From VXNE01 sp965248075 (GTDB taxonomy: Bacteria > Pseudomonadota > Gammaproteobacteria > Pseudomonadales > Azotimanducaceae): a stretch of 64,000 nt of DNA. Location: assembly GCA_965248075.1 (NCBI GenBank), contig CBDFIL010000003.1, forward strand, positions 682,001 to 746,000, given 5' to 3'. How positions within the stretch are numbered: position 1 is the stretch's first letter; every line of letters begins with the position of its first letter. The notes below the pieces were generated by a model. The model was not told the DNA's origin, ran no database searches, and saw only the letters and a list, made by a program, of their open reading frames with translations. This document shows positions 46,810 to 56,640 of the stretch, one piece after another. Position numbers and translations under genes: made by a program.

Positions 46810-47259
46810 ATGGTTGTTAGGGCACTGCTGGCCGTCGTCATCTGCGTCGGCCTGTCGGCATCCGGTGAATCCAGTGACGGGGAAGCGACTGCCCGCGCTG
46901 ATGCCACCATCGAAGAAGTGATCGTCAGCGCGCGCAAGCGCGAGGAACGATTGCAGGACCTGCCCGGATCCGCCGCGGTGCTCACCTCGGACTTCATCGA
47001 GGACATCGGCGGCATCGAGAATCTGCGCGACCTGACCGACCAGATCGTCGGCATCACGATCAACGAAACCCAATCCAGGATGCTCTCCGAACCGTCGCTG
47101 CGGGGTGCCGGTCAGTCGCGCAATCGCGCGGCGGTCTCGGCAACCGGGCTGTATCGCAACGGCGCGTATTTTGCGTCGCAGAGTCTCGGGGGCAAGAATT
47201 TCAGAGACGTTTGGAATTTGCGGACTTTTCTGAAAGTGCGCGCTGGGAAAGCAGTCTAG
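46810..47259 (+). pseudogene. TonB-dependent receptor, only signal and plug start remain
   Basis: 149 codons from an ATG with GGGGGAGAG upstream. A signal peptide, then EEVIVSARKREERLQDLPGS and RGAGQSRNRAAVSATGLYRNG match the receptor at 61766 closely but not identically. Similarity stops after GGKNF at about 47202; the barrel is missing, and a foreign tail leads to a stop. It is a truncated paralogue of the receptor on the other side of the 14.5-kb island. Confidence 0.85.
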
Positions 47260-47364
47260 GGCATCGGATGCCGCCCGTCCATCAACGGGACTTTCGGCCA
47301 GGTATCCGGGATGGCGCAAGCCGCCCCGCCCCTCTGCACTATCCCAGCGCCGAGGCGGCACCGC

Positions 47365-49290
47365 ATGTCCGAGACGGTGGACAGCGACAACCCGTACCTG
47401 CCGGTGTACCTGCCGGAATTCGACGTGTCCGTCGGATGGGCGATGTGCCGCAACACCATGTGCAAAAATTTCGGCATCCAGTACGCCGGACCTGCGCACA
47501 CCGACGAAACGTGGCTGAGCGACGGGCGCTACGAGATCAATCCAAACACCGGCAAGTTCAAGTGCGGCTACTGCGGTAACTCGTTCGACCTGCTCTCGAA
47601 CCGGGCGATCCGCGTCCTCGCACGGCATTTCCTGTCCCTTTCCCTCCCTTTCGCGACTTGCCCCGACAGCGGGTGCGAGAACTACGGCTACAACTTCTTC
47701 GAGCACTACACAGAGCGCTGGGGGCGTGACCGCCGATACCGTCGCAAGGGCAAGAAGGAGAAGGACAAGCACCGGGTGCGCTGCCAAAAATGCCCCGGCA
47801 AGACGAAGAAGGGTTTCTCGGTGGGGGTGCCGTGGTTTCTCGATCGATCGCCGGAGGGAGCAACCCCCCAGGAGGTGCGGGACAAGAAACGGCGGGGGTT
47901 CAAGACGCTGCGCCAGGTCATCAGGGGCGCGATGTACTACCGCAGCATCGGGATGATCCTGGAAGACTTCGGCTTCGACGCGGACACGTACTACGTGCGG
48001 CTGCGCCGGGCCGGGAATCGCATCCGGCACTACCACGCGTGGCGCAACGCGCGGCTCCTGCACCCGCGGTTCGCACGACAGGACACTCCGGTGCGCGTCT
48101 ACACGGACACGCTCAGGGCCTCGCTGGCACGCTTCGGAAAGGACACTCCCGGGTACGTGCATCTGGACATCCCCGTTTCCGTCGTGGACCTCCCCGACGA
48201 CACCACGTACTACATCCTCGCGGCACATCCGGGATTTCTGCCCGAGGAGTTCTGCCAGATGGACCTCGAGCAGCTTTACAGGGACGTGGACGTTCCAGAG
48301 CACCTGTCGCCCTGGGCCTGCACATTCCACCCGTACTACCGTCCAGAGCAACGGGACCTCGAAAGCGCAAAGGCCTCCCTCCCGCAAATCGGCCAAGGTG
48401 GCTGGTACACGCGGTCCCCGTACACCGAGCTCGCCCACTTCCTGACCGTTCGAAAGATGCTGGCCCGTTTCCCATTGGTGTACTACTACATGGACGCACA
48501 CCGCGCGCAGTCGGAGGCCACGCTGACGGCACTCGCCGGCGACATTCGCGCCGGACGCTGCGAAATCGCTTTGTGTCAGAAGCGCACCGACGAGCCCTCC
48601 GAAGCCGAGTCGCGCGAGCCGCGGCCCAGCGCGTCCCGCGAGGAAGTCGAAGCGTGGTTCAAAGAGCGCGCCGATCGACAATGGGAGATGCGCGAGGGGC
48701 GGTGGCCTGTCCAAGGGGGGGAAGGCAAGGGCGGGCAGGCACCTGCCAACCCCATGCCCGAGGAGCAGTATCGCGCCTCCCAGTTCAGCGATGCCCGCAA
48801 GGGGGCGAAGGATGTCGGTGGATGGGCATGGCTGCAGTTCCCGCCACCCGGGCCGCGTTACAAGGGCGGGTACTCGCTGTGGCTGACGCAACGCCCTGAC
48901 GACACGTACGAGGACGTGGGGCGGGAACTGCTGTGGAGCGCCAACGTCCTGCGGGTGGACGCCGCACACTCCCACCTCCGCGACGACGTGAGGGCGCTGG
49001 AACGGGCCACTTTCAAGGCCGAGCCCGGGCGCAGCTTCAAGAACTCCCCGCGCAATCCCTTCAACCTGATGGCCGAACTCTGGATCGCGCTCTTCTGGCG
49101 CAACTATGGCCCGCGAAGACCCCCGCGGCACAAGCTCAAGAAGGGGGAGAAGCCTCGGCTGGTGCCAGCCGCGACCATGGGGCTGGCGCAGTCGAATGAG
49201 CCCCAAAAGCCTGACCTGGCCACGATAGCGTGGAACTTCCGGCTGGGCTTCAGCGAGGCCACACGGATGAGCCGATGGCTGAAGAGGTAG
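47365..49290 (+). CDS. Unrecognised zinc-finger protein with possible DDE transposase-like core
   Basis: 641 residues from the ATG at 47365 (GAGGCGG upstream); an earlier in-frame ATG is at 47311. Cysteine pairs at 28/33, 67/70, 99/104 and 140/143 (CRNTMC, CGYC, CPDSGC, CQKC) resemble the InsA-type zinc fingers of IS1-like transposases. A helix-turn-helix-like stretch (TLRQVIRGAMYYRSIGMILED) follows. Asp248 (VYTDTL), Asp377 (YYYMDAHR) and Glu571 (FNLMAELW) could be a DDE triad, but with unusual spacing; this is inference. It overlaps the next gene by 16 bases. No inverted repeats flank it closely. Function unknown. Confidence 0.6.
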   Translation: MSETVDSDNPYLPVYLPEFDVSVGWAMCRNTMCKNFGIQYAGPAHTDETWLSDGRYEINPNTGKFKCGYCGNSFDLLSNRAIRVLARHFLSLSLPFATCPDSGCENYGYNFFEHYTERWGRDRRYRRKGKKEKDKHRVRCQKCPGKTKKGFSVGVPWFLDRSPEGATPQEVRDKKRRGFKTLRQVIRGAMYYRSIGMILEDFGFDADTYYVRLRRAGNRIRHYHAWRNARLLHPRFARQDTPVRVYTDTLRASLARFGKDTPGYVHLDIPVSVVDLPDDTTYYILAAHPGFLPEEFCQMDLEQLYRDVDVPEHLSPWACTFHPYYRPEQRDLESAKASLPQIGQGGWYTRSPYTELAHFLTVRKMLARFPLVYYYMDAHRAQSEATLTALAGDIRAGRCEIALCQKRTDEPSEAESREPRPSASREEVEAWFKERADRQWEMREGRWPVQGGEGKGGQAPANPMPEEQYRASQFSDARKGAKDVGGWAWLQFPPPGPRYKGGYSLWLTQRPDDTYEDVGRELLWSANVLRVDAAHSHLRDDVRALERATFKAEPGRSFKNSPRNPFNLMAELWIALFWRNYGPRRPPRHKLKKGEKPRLVPAATMGLAQSNEPQKPDLATIAWNFRLGFSEATRMSRWLKR

Positions 49291-51005
49291 GCTTCTACTC
49301 GTACGGCCTGACTCGTCTGTTTACGGACGTCTCACTGTTGCCGGACTTGCTGGCCGCCCCCGTCGATGATTGGGCCGGGTACCTGCGCGCGGCGCGGGCG
49401 AACCAGGATCACATTGAAGATTCCGACGCCGACGATGGCGACCTCTACGAGCGGATGGCCGCCGACGTTGAGGCGTTCGCGCGCCGCGTCGGGCTGCACG
49501 CCGACACGCCAACCGAAGCCGGGCATGCGCTCGGGACGATCGGGGAGCTACCGTACGCGTCGCGCACGGAGGACCACACCAAGGCAGTGCAGGAAACACT
49601 GGCCGGGCGGATCAAGGCGCACTACCGAGGCCATGACGGACTCGACGTGACCACGCTCCTGCAGAACGCCGCGCGCCTCGTGGCACGCGTTCCCGGCGGA
49701 TGGGCGGGCTATTGTCCGGGGCTGCTGCTCGCCGAGATGAGGCACTTGGTAACCTTGGCCCACGTCGACAGGCGCGTGGCGCAGCGCCTCGTGGAAAGGC
49801 TGGTCAGCACGCGCCAGCGCGTGGCCGCGGCCGTAGACAGGAGGGGGCCCGATGACAAGTTGACGCGGAGTGAGAATCTGGTCCTCTACGCGGACGCGGT
49901 CAACGCGTTTCACCTAAGAGCGATCAGACGCCTCGAGCGTCGCGGCATGCCGTCGATCACGAGGACGGAGGCGGTCGCGACGGCCATCCTCCTGACGCAT
50001 GCGAACCTGCTCCTGCACCTCGACACGCTCGAGCCGGTCAACTGCCTCGGCGCGGATCGGCTGCCCCCCGGCATCCCGCCTGCCCGGCCCGATGTGCCTG
50101 CGCCCATACTGCTCAACGATGGCTCATCCTGGGACCCGGGGTACTCGGCCGTTCACGTCGCCACGTTGATGCAGTACCTGATGAACGACGAGACGGACGT
50201 CAACGACAAGATCATGTTCCCGACACTTCACCTTGATCGGGAGTCTCGCGAGAGAGCGCAGTCCCGGTTCGGGGGTGACCCGCGGGACATCTCGAATCAC
50301 CGGCTCATCAACAAGGGGCTCGCGATGGAACTCCTGACCAGCGTGCTGTTGTCGCGGCTGGACAGTGCCCGCTACGTGCGCTCCTACTGCGAGACGCAGA
50401 ACGGGGTACCGCACAGGTTTGCCGGCGGGGGGCTCCCCGACGTCGAGGCGCGTTACGACACGCCACCGCCGGGCTTCCACGTGGTTGTTGCGGCAAGCGC
50501 CAAGCGTAGCGTCACCCGGGAGTTCTACGGCGAGCAGGTCGGGCAGGCGTATGACAACGGCGACGCGGCGGCCAAGGTGGAGAAAGTGCCCGTGTACGCG
50601 CTGGTGCTCAACGGTGGTGACGTGCTGCAGGACAAGCGTCTCCATGCGGTCTTTCGCTACAAGGAGGAATCCAGGATGCGGAGCGGCGGCAAGGGGGTGA
50701 CACTGGTGCCCATGAATGCAACGGCATTCGCACTGGGCGTGCGGGACCTCGTCGAAACGCTGCCGGCGGACGGCCTACGGTTTGACCCGTCGACGTTGGT
50801 CGACGTGTTCTCGAAGCTGACGGCCGGGGCCTTTGTGGCACATCAGGGTCAGGGGGAGGATGAGGAGCAGGGCGATTCCCCGAAGGATAAACCTGATCCC
50901 GACGCCGGGCGCAGAACGTGGTCCGACGTCGTGACCGGAACGGAGCTTCCGAAGCCGAAACCGCGGCGAAAAAAGAAGAAGAAGGCCGAGGGACCGAAGC
51001 CCTAG
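49275..51005 (+). CDS. Unrecognised 576-residue protein, possible nuclease-like domain
   Basis: Start taken at the ATG at 49275, inside the end of the previous gene. The N-terminus GLTRLFTDVSLLPDLLA and the part DVTTLLQNAARLVARVPGGW with CPGLLLAEMRHLVTLAHVDRR recur in the broken gene downstream, defining a protein family. Around residues 389-430 GGLPDVEARYD and VVVAASAKRSVTREFYGEQVGQA recall a PD-(D/E)XK nuclease fold, but the acidic residue before Lys is replaced by Ala, so activity is doubtful. The C-terminus is highly basic (KPKPRRKKKKKAEGPKP). No known function. Confidence 0.6.
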   Translation: MAEEVGFYSYGLTRLFTDVSLLPDLLAAPVDDWAGYLRAARANQDHIEDSDADDGDLYERMAADVEAFARRVGLHADTPTEAGHALGTIGELPYASRTEDHTKAVQETLAGRIKAHYRGHDGLDVTTLLQNAARLVARVPGGWAGYCPGLLLAEMRHLVTLAHVDRRVAQRLVERLVSTRQRVAAAVDRRGPDDKLTRSENLVLYADAVNAFHLRAIRRLERRGMPSITRTEAVATAILLTHANLLLHLDTLEPVNCLGADRLPPGIPPARPDVPAPILLNDGSSWDPGYSAVHVATLMQYLMNDETDVNDKIMFPTLHLDRESRERAQSRFGGDPRDISNHRLINKGLAMELLTSVLLSRLDSARYVRSYCETQNGVPHRFAGGGLPDVEARYDTPPPGFHVVVAASAKRSVTREFYGEQVGQAYDNGDAAAKVEKVPVYALVLNGGDVLQDKRLHAVFRYKEESRMRSGGKGVTLVPMNATAFALGVRDLVETLPADGLRFDPSTLVDVFSKLTAGAFVAHQGQGEDEEQGDSPKDKPDPDAGRRTWSDVVTGTELPKPKPRRKKKKKAEGPKP

Positions 51006-51127
51006 CCTGCCCTTGACCGCCGCCCCGGCGGCCACGAACATCCGCACAGCGGGAACATCCCCAGCACGGACAGCGCATGCCCAAGGGCAGCGGAAAGCCC
51101 ACACCGAACGCCGAGGAGACACCTTCC

Positions 51128-51500
51128 ATGCCGACATTGGCCCTGCGCGGCGGGCTCTCGGGGGTGTTCGTCGACTTCGACCTGCTGCCCGATCTGCTTG
51201 CCGACCTCGGCCAGCGCCCCGGCGAGAGGAGCGAGGCCATCGCCCGATGGGCCGCGTTCCTGGAAGCCGCTGGATTCGATGGGCGGGCGATCGATCCGCA
51301 TGAGTCACCTATTCCGCAGCCTCCCTCCACGCTCGCGGCGGAGGGCGCATGGCGATTTGCCGAGCGGCTGGGGTTCACGGTCGCGGGGGATCTGACTGTC
51401 GCTGGCCGCAGGGCTGCCGCGTTCGCGGCGCTGGACTCGTCGCGCCGCCGCGACGCCCTAGCCCGGATCGCTCACCGATTTACTATCTTGGGACACACTA
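51128..51500 (+). pseudogene. Paralogue of the 49275 gene, 5′ part (split by IS1380)
   Basis: The ATG at 51128 has GAGGAG upstream. GGLSGVFVDFDLLPDLLADLG aligns with the N-terminus of the preceding protein, and the following 100 residues keep its helical pattern. It is interrupted at about 51500 by the IS1380 element; the rest resumes at about 53220. The reading frame currently runs on into the IS to 51529. Confidence 0.7.
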
Positions 51501-53165
51501 GTGACACTTTGGAAGGGGTTCCCGGATAACGATTACATTGGGGCATGGATCGATGTGTTTTGTTCGCCGTCGTGGCTGTTTGAAGGCGCCACGGAGCCGT
51601 GTTCGAGTTCGTATGAGCGCGATCGGGGTCGTCGAGGCGAGCGTTGCCCTCGGCGTCGTGCCGATCACTACGGGGTCGCGATGAGGAGCGCGATCGGGGC
51701 CGTCACGATGATGCCACAACGGTTCTCGACGCAGGTTAGCGAGCACCCTGGCGAGCACCTCGGCGTACGGATGGGCGTTCGGGAACGACAGCCACACGCG
51801 TCGCGCCGTGATCCGGATCCGCACCGCGACCTTCAGCAGCTTCAGCCGCAGCGTGCCGCACTGGGCGCGGGCCAGTTCGGTGCCGCGGGCACCGAGGCGC
51901 CGTAGCGCATGCAGCAACACGTAGGCGAACGACGAGAAGTACAGGCGTAGTTGGTTGGCCCGCATCTGGTGCGCGCTGGTGCGGTCGGCGAACAGGTCGA
52001 GTTGCTGCTCCTTGATCCGGTTCTCCATGTCTCCGCGCACGCAGTAGAGCTTCTCATACAGACGCTTGGCGGACGCCTTGCGGCGCGCCAGACTGGTCAC
52101 CACGAAGCGCGGGTTCGCCCCCTTCGACAGATGCTCCGCCTTGCCCACTACGCGCCGCGTACGGCTCCACGACTTGCGCGTGCGATAGTCGAAGTCCCGG
52201 TAGCGCCGCGCCGGCTTGCCGGTGCGCCCATGCACCGTACGAGCCTCGTGCAACGCGCAGCCCAAGGCGCGCACCAGGCGGGCGTTGCGGGCCAGTCCGA
52301 GCACGTAGTCCACGTCGTGCTCCTCGCACCAACTCATGATCGCGTCGCGGCAGAAGCCCGCGTCGCCGCGGATGACGATGCGCGTCTTCGGCCAGTGCCG
52401 GCGCAACTGGCTGACGATCGGCTGCAGCTCATCGACCGCACCCGCCGCCGCGTCCCGGTCCGACGGCCGCAGCCGCGCGCACAGCAGATGTCCGCCGCAG
52501 AAGATGTACAGCGGCAGGTAGCAGTAGCACCGGTAGTAACCGTGGAAGAACCGACCCTCCTGGTCGCCATGCAGTGGATCGTCCGTCGCGTCCAGGTCCA
52601 GCCAGATCTCCCGCGGCGCCTTGGCGTGCGACTCCATGAACAACCCTACCAACAGGTCGTCGAGCGCCTCCGGCTGCGACACGATGCGCTTGTAGCGATG
52701 CGCCGCCGCCTGCTCGGGAACGCCCAGCTCCAGACGGTTCAGCGTGCTCGAACTCGCCAGCGCCGCGCCCCGGTCGCGATCCCGCACCCGATCCGCGCCG
52801 GTCGGGTCCGTCTTGCCCGCCAGCAGCGACAGCAGCGCGTCGCGGCGCAGTTCGTCGTGATCGTTCAGATCTTCGTAGCCCAGCGCCATCGCGTACACGC
52901 GCTGCGCCAACAGCGTCCGCACGTCGTGCTCCACGCTCAACGGATTACGGTGATCGACGAAACAACTGGCTAACCGCTCCGTCAGACCGATGCGCTGGTC
53001 TACCTCCCGAAGCAACAACCCCCCGCCGTCGGAACTCATCCGACCACCGTCGAATCGCCCCGTCACCAAGCGTCTTCCCAAGGCGTGAAACTGGAGCTGT
53101 TCGCCGCTACACTCTGTATCCAAGGCTGCTTCCTCTTCGCTAGGCGTAAACGATTGATTGCACAA
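51498..53165 (-). CDS. IS1380-family transposase
   Basis: 555 codons from a TTG at 53165; other starts are possible. Family blocks are clear: FDGGRMSSDGGGLLLREVDQ, IWLDLDATDDPLHGDQEGRFFH (first Asp pair), RIVIRGDAGFCRDAIMSWCEE (second Asp) and LYEKLYCVRGDMENRIKEQQLDLF (Glu). Family members usually end soon after the LRREPLWHH-like part at about 51690; here a further 60 codons run to a TAG that lies in the target-site CTAG, so the native stop seems to have been lost or shifted. Confidence 0.88.
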   Translation of the reverse strand: MCNQSFTPSEEEAALDTECSGEQLQFHALGRRLVTGRFDGGRMSSDGGGLLLREVDQRIGLTERLASCFVDHRNPLSVEHDVRTLLAQRVYAMALGYEDLNDHDELRRDALLSLLAGKTDPTGADRVRDRDRGAALASSSTLNRLELGVPEQAAAHRYKRIVSQPEALDDLLVGLFMESHAKAPREIWLDLDATDDPLHGDQEGRFFHGYYRCYCYLPLYIFCGGHLLCARLRPSDRDAAAGAVDELQPIVSQLRRHWPKTRIVIRGDAGFCRDAIMSWCEEHDVDYVLGLARNARLVRALGCALHEARTVHGRTGKPARRYRDFDYRTRKSWSRTRRVVGKAEHLSKGANPRFVVTSLARRKASAKRLYEKLYCVRGDMENRIKEQQLDLFADRTSAHQMRANQLRLYFSSFAYVLLHALRRLGARGTELARAQCGTLRLKLLKVAVRIRITARRVWLSFPNAHPYAEVLARVLANLRREPLWHHRDGPDRAPHRDPVVIGTTPRATLASTTPIALIRTRTRLRGAFKQPRRRTKHIDPCPNVIVIREPLPKCH

Positions 53166-53222
53166 CCTTTATGCCATAGGAAGCAGCCTTCTTCCACCCC
53201 TTCGGTGAGATATTCGGGCTAG
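51498..53222 (-). mobile_element. IS1380-family insertion sequence
   Basis: About 1.7 kb with one transposase gene, splitting a host gene. CTAG occurs at both 51498-51501 and 53219-53222 and could be the 4-bp duplication known for this family, but matching terminal inverted repeats next to it were not found; both ends share only GAAGGGGT at 51512-51519 and, inverted, at about 53196-53203. The limits are therefore approximate. Confidence 0.7.
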
Positions 53223-53677
53223 CACCGGTGCTCGCGCAAGGGGTTGAGGCCGCACTGCGCGGGCAGAATGACTTGCCGATCATCCCGCTGCTGCGCCAAG
53301 CCGCACAGTCCCTCGCTACGTCGAGGAACCTGTGGGTGCGGGTGTGCCCTGGATTGGTCCCCGTGGAGGTCGGAGCGATCGTCTACTGGGCGTGCGTCGA
53401 CGCGCAGAGGGCGCAGGACCTTGTCGGGGATATCGAGATCAACCGTGACGTCGCGATGCACCTCGTCGGCCCCCCGGCCCCGGGCTTGCCGATGGGGGCG
53501 AACCTAGAGCGGCACTTCGACCGGGTGATGGAGTTCTACACCAGTCACGCCACCCTCGGGGGGCGCGTGCCACTCTCGTTCGGCGAGGAACTGGCACTTG
53601 TGCGGCTGGTGGGGTACTGCGGATTGCTTCAGCAAAGGACCCTGGCACCGGGAGTGTCGTGCTTGGTCCGAAGGTGA
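53223..53677 (+). pseudogene. Paralogue of the 49275 gene, middle part (after IS1380)
   Basis: VEAALRGQNDLPIIPLLRQAAQSL and VRVCPGLVPVEVGAIVYWACVDAQ align with residues about 115-190 of the 576-residue protein. After LVGYCGLLQQR (about 53635) the match stops and an unrelated tail ends at 53677, so the C-terminal two thirds, including the nuclease-like part, are missing. No gene is seen in 53678-53940. Confidence 0.7.
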
Positions 53678-53940
53678 GAGTCGCTGTCTCCGTGCACAAG
53701 TTGTCGATCTGGGGCAGATGAGGGGGCGCCATGGGCGCCCACGCTGTAGACTTCGCCGTCCGCCCTCGTCGCCTCGGTCACCGTCTGCCTCTTGCTGCGT
53801 CTGCGTGCTCGCGGCCCGTGTGAGGCATCGACAATCGCGTTGGGGTGTTCGCAGGATGCAAGAGACCCCAGCGCTGCGCCGCATGGTGCTTTGCGAGCGA
53901 GGGTGATTCGGCGCGGACGTAAGGAAGGAAGGTCCTAGAC

Positions 53941-54708
53941 ATGCCATACACACTAGGGGCGCACCCGCCAGACCCGGACGCAGGAGCCTTCGATTGTCCG
54001 CACTGTGGCGCGTTCGCCGAGCAGAGGTGGGGGCGCATGACGCTCAGCGAACTCCCGAAAAGCGGCCGCCCCCCCAAGCCAAACATGCCGTTGACGCTGA
54101 AGCAATTCCTGAGATTGAGTCATCAGGAGTCGATGTTGGCCTTTCAGTACGGGGGTTTGAACGTGGGCGTGCCCGCGCCGCCGCTGTTCGCGGCCATGTG
54201 CACGCATTGTCACGACATATCACTCTGGAATACCCAAGATGATGCGCCCCCGAGGATGATCTGGCCCACGAAGCGCCTGGCGGAGCCACCTCATCCTGAC
54301 ATGCCGAAGGACATGGTCGACGACTACAACGAGGCGGCGGCCATCATCGCAACGTCTCCTCGGGCGGCCGCCGCCCTATTGCGGCTCGCCATCGAAAAGC
54401 TGTGCAAGCACCTGCGTCCCGACAGCAGCCCGAATCTGAACCTGGCGCAGCGCGTTGAGCGGCTACGGGAGTCGGGGGGCTTGAGCGAGACAGACCTCGC
54501 AGTCCTAGAGGTGGTGCGAAGGAAGGGCAACCACGCGGCGCACGCGACGGGGGAGATCTCGGAGGAGGACGCGGAGGGCTATGAGGCCCTGTTTGCGCTA
54601 GTCAACATGATCGTGGAGTCACAAATCAGCAGGCCGCAACGGGTGGCGCAGCTTCTCGATGAGCAACAAGCGATGCGCCGGGGACGCCCGGCCCCGCAAG
54701 GGCACTAG
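53941..54708 (+). CDS. DUF4145 domain protein with N-terminal zinc-binding motif
   Basis: 255 residues. The N-terminus has CPHC (residues 19-22) and, later, CTHC, a probable zinc ribbon. The C-terminal half is DUF4145: SPRAAAALLRLAIEKLCKHL, NLAQRVERLRESGGLSETDL and RRKGNHAAHATGEI. DUF4145 is common in or beside restriction-modification genes and other defence loci, and the type ISP-like gene lies convergently downstream. It seems intact. Role unknown. Confidence 0.78.
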   Translation: MPYTLGAHPPDPDAGAFDCPHCGAFAEQRWGRMTLSELPKSGRPPKPNMPLTLKQFLRLSHQESMLAFQYGGLNVGVPAPPLFAAMCTHCHDISLWNTQDDAPPRMIWPTKRLAEPPHPDMPKDMVDDYNEAAAIIATSPRAAAALLRLAIEKLCKHLRPDSSPNLNLAQRVERLRESGGLSETDLAVLEVVRRKGNHAAHATGEISEEDAEGYEALFALVNMIVESQISRPQRVAQLLDEQQAMRRGRPAPQGH

Positions 54709-54917
54709 CCGCTTAGCGGCGGTGCAAGCACCGCCTTCGACCCTCGGACCTGCGCAGCCAGCCCCAGCGCCGTCCCTTGTCTTATCCAAATTGGCCGTAG
54801 CCAAGCCCCCGGACATGGGGCTCTTGGTGCAGCAGATGCCGCATCCCGGCCAGCCAAGCCTTGTCCCATCCCAATGCCTCGGCCACGGCATCGTCCCAAA
54901 TGCGCCGCACTTCGCAC

Positions 54918-56640
54918 TCACCGTCGCGGTGCGCACTCACCGTCGCGGTATTGCGACACTTCCGTCTCCGCCGTGGCCTCCCAACACCGAGCCAGTCCGT
55001 CGACGAGGCCGCTGTCGGAGAGATCGGGCAAGCGGATCGTTTTCAGCCCCGCAGGTCTGTATTGTGGAAATGCCAGCTTCCTTCCGGGATTGCGCAGCAG
55101 TTGCAGTCGCCCCAAAGTCGAGTTGAGAAAAACGGCGACAGCCTTCGCCTTCTTCAGCGTGACCCCCGGCACCGGCAGCCAGCCGACGCCGACATACCGA
55201 TCCTCCTGTGCCACCGCCGTGAGACGGCCTGTGCCGGTGTCCTGCCCGGCCGTCACCAACAGGTGCGCAGTTTGGCCCACAATCCGACGGGCGGTGTCAG
55301 GATGCTGCGCCCCAGCAGTGCCGGGCGTTTCGATCCATTCGCGCCGCGGAACAGACCTTGTGGGTGCCCGGTGCTGATCTGGCACACCTCGAATGGTTAG
55401 CTGTGCGTCGGTGGCCTTGTGATACAGCACCGGAAAAGCGCCCGGCGCATCAGCGTCTGCCTCCCCGAACTCGAGCAGTTGCGCCCCCCCACTTAACACT
55501 GCGGATGGGACCATGTGCTGGTCCCCCATCCGAATAAGCGACTTGTCCGTGGCGAGCTCGAAAGCCGCATTGGCCAGTTCAGGTGCTCGAAACACCCCTG
55601 CCGTCCAGTCACCGGACTCGATGCGCTCGGCAGACCACTCGGAGACCTCACCCCAGCCGTCGGACAGCAGGCCCGTCTCGGATCGGACGAGGAGGTCGTG
55701 CAGTTCGGCCACCGCCTGATCGTCGGTCGGCATTCTGTCTAAGCTGATGATTCGCGTGGGGGGCTTGGCCCCCTCTCTCGGCCCGTATCGCCGGGCAACC
55801 AATAGACTCTCGTTGATGTACGTGTGTTGACTCAGGTTGATTTCGCCCGGCTGATGGCAGGTGAGCAGCGTGTGGATGTGGAATCGACTCGCGAAGACTT
55901 TGCGCATGTGCAACGACGCAGGCCCTGCAAACACAACGGTCGGCCGCACCATCGCCACCACGCCATTTGCCGCATCCGCGCACTTGTCGGCAAGCGCCTC
56001 GAATAGCGGCCCAATTGTGGTGATGCTCACAAAGCCGTCCAGTTCGGGATCGTTTTGGACCAACGCTCTCTCCAGCCCATCGACCCTCTCTCTCAGGCGC
56101 CTCCTGATCCCATCCGAGAACTTCTCCCCCATCTTCCCCCTGCTCGTGAATGGCGGGTTCATAATCACCAACTGTGCCCCCAACACGGCGTCGACCGCGT
56201 CTTCAAGAGTCGGATCGTCCGGCGTCATTTGCAGCCGCTCCGAGCCCACATCCTGCTCGCCCAGATCCAATTCACCGCCCATGCCGATGACCCTGCGCTG
56301 CCCAAGCAATTCAAGAGACCCGGCCCCCACGGCCTTCACATGGTCGCCCCTTGCCCCGTAGGGCATTCGGTGCAAGCCCATGTTCTTGTAGGTCACGTCG
56401 ACGTTGCCCGACGTGAGTTGGGCGGCGGCCAATTGCAGAGAGACCGGGTTGAAGTCCAGCCCGACGATGGTTTTCTCCACCGCGAGCTTCTGCAGTTCGG
56501 CGAGCTTTTTTTCGCCTACCCCCCGTGCCCGCGCCCGACGCTTCATCTCGGTGAGCGACGCGGCAAGCAGCGTCCCCGACCCACACGCCAAATCAACTAC
56601 CCGGTTGCCCTCCCAGCATTTGGCATCGGCCCCAGTCCGC
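54918..56640 (-). pseudogene. Type ISP-like restriction-modification protein: methyltransferase and target-recognition part
   Basis: The N6-adenine methyltransferase region begins near 56640 in this frame with CWEGNRVVDLACGSGTLLAA (motif I, SAM binding) and has VIMNPPFTSRG (motif IV, NPPF) near 56150. The C-terminal 300 residues are a probable target-recognition region. The preceding helicase part ends in the other frame at 56593 after SDGAYFTRPAAASLLARL, the normal start of such methyltransferases. One extra base in the CGGCCCC run at about 56626-56634 accounts for the split. Together with the upstream part this is one polypeptide of about 1540 codons. Confidence 0.75.

Noticed and set aside
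47200..47240. TTTCAGA...TCTGAAA inverted repeat at the cut end of the truncated receptor as an island end
   Set aside because: Arms are only 7 bases and no partner was found at the other side of the island.
46525..49206. 893-codon minus-strand frame opposite the zinc-finger gene
   Set aside because: Composition-driven shadow; it spans the djlA and TonB remnants and their junction without sense.
51498..53222. CTAG as a proven IS1380 target duplication
   Set aside because: The 4-bp match is suggestive but no matching terminal inverted repeats start beside it, and 4 bp can match by chance.
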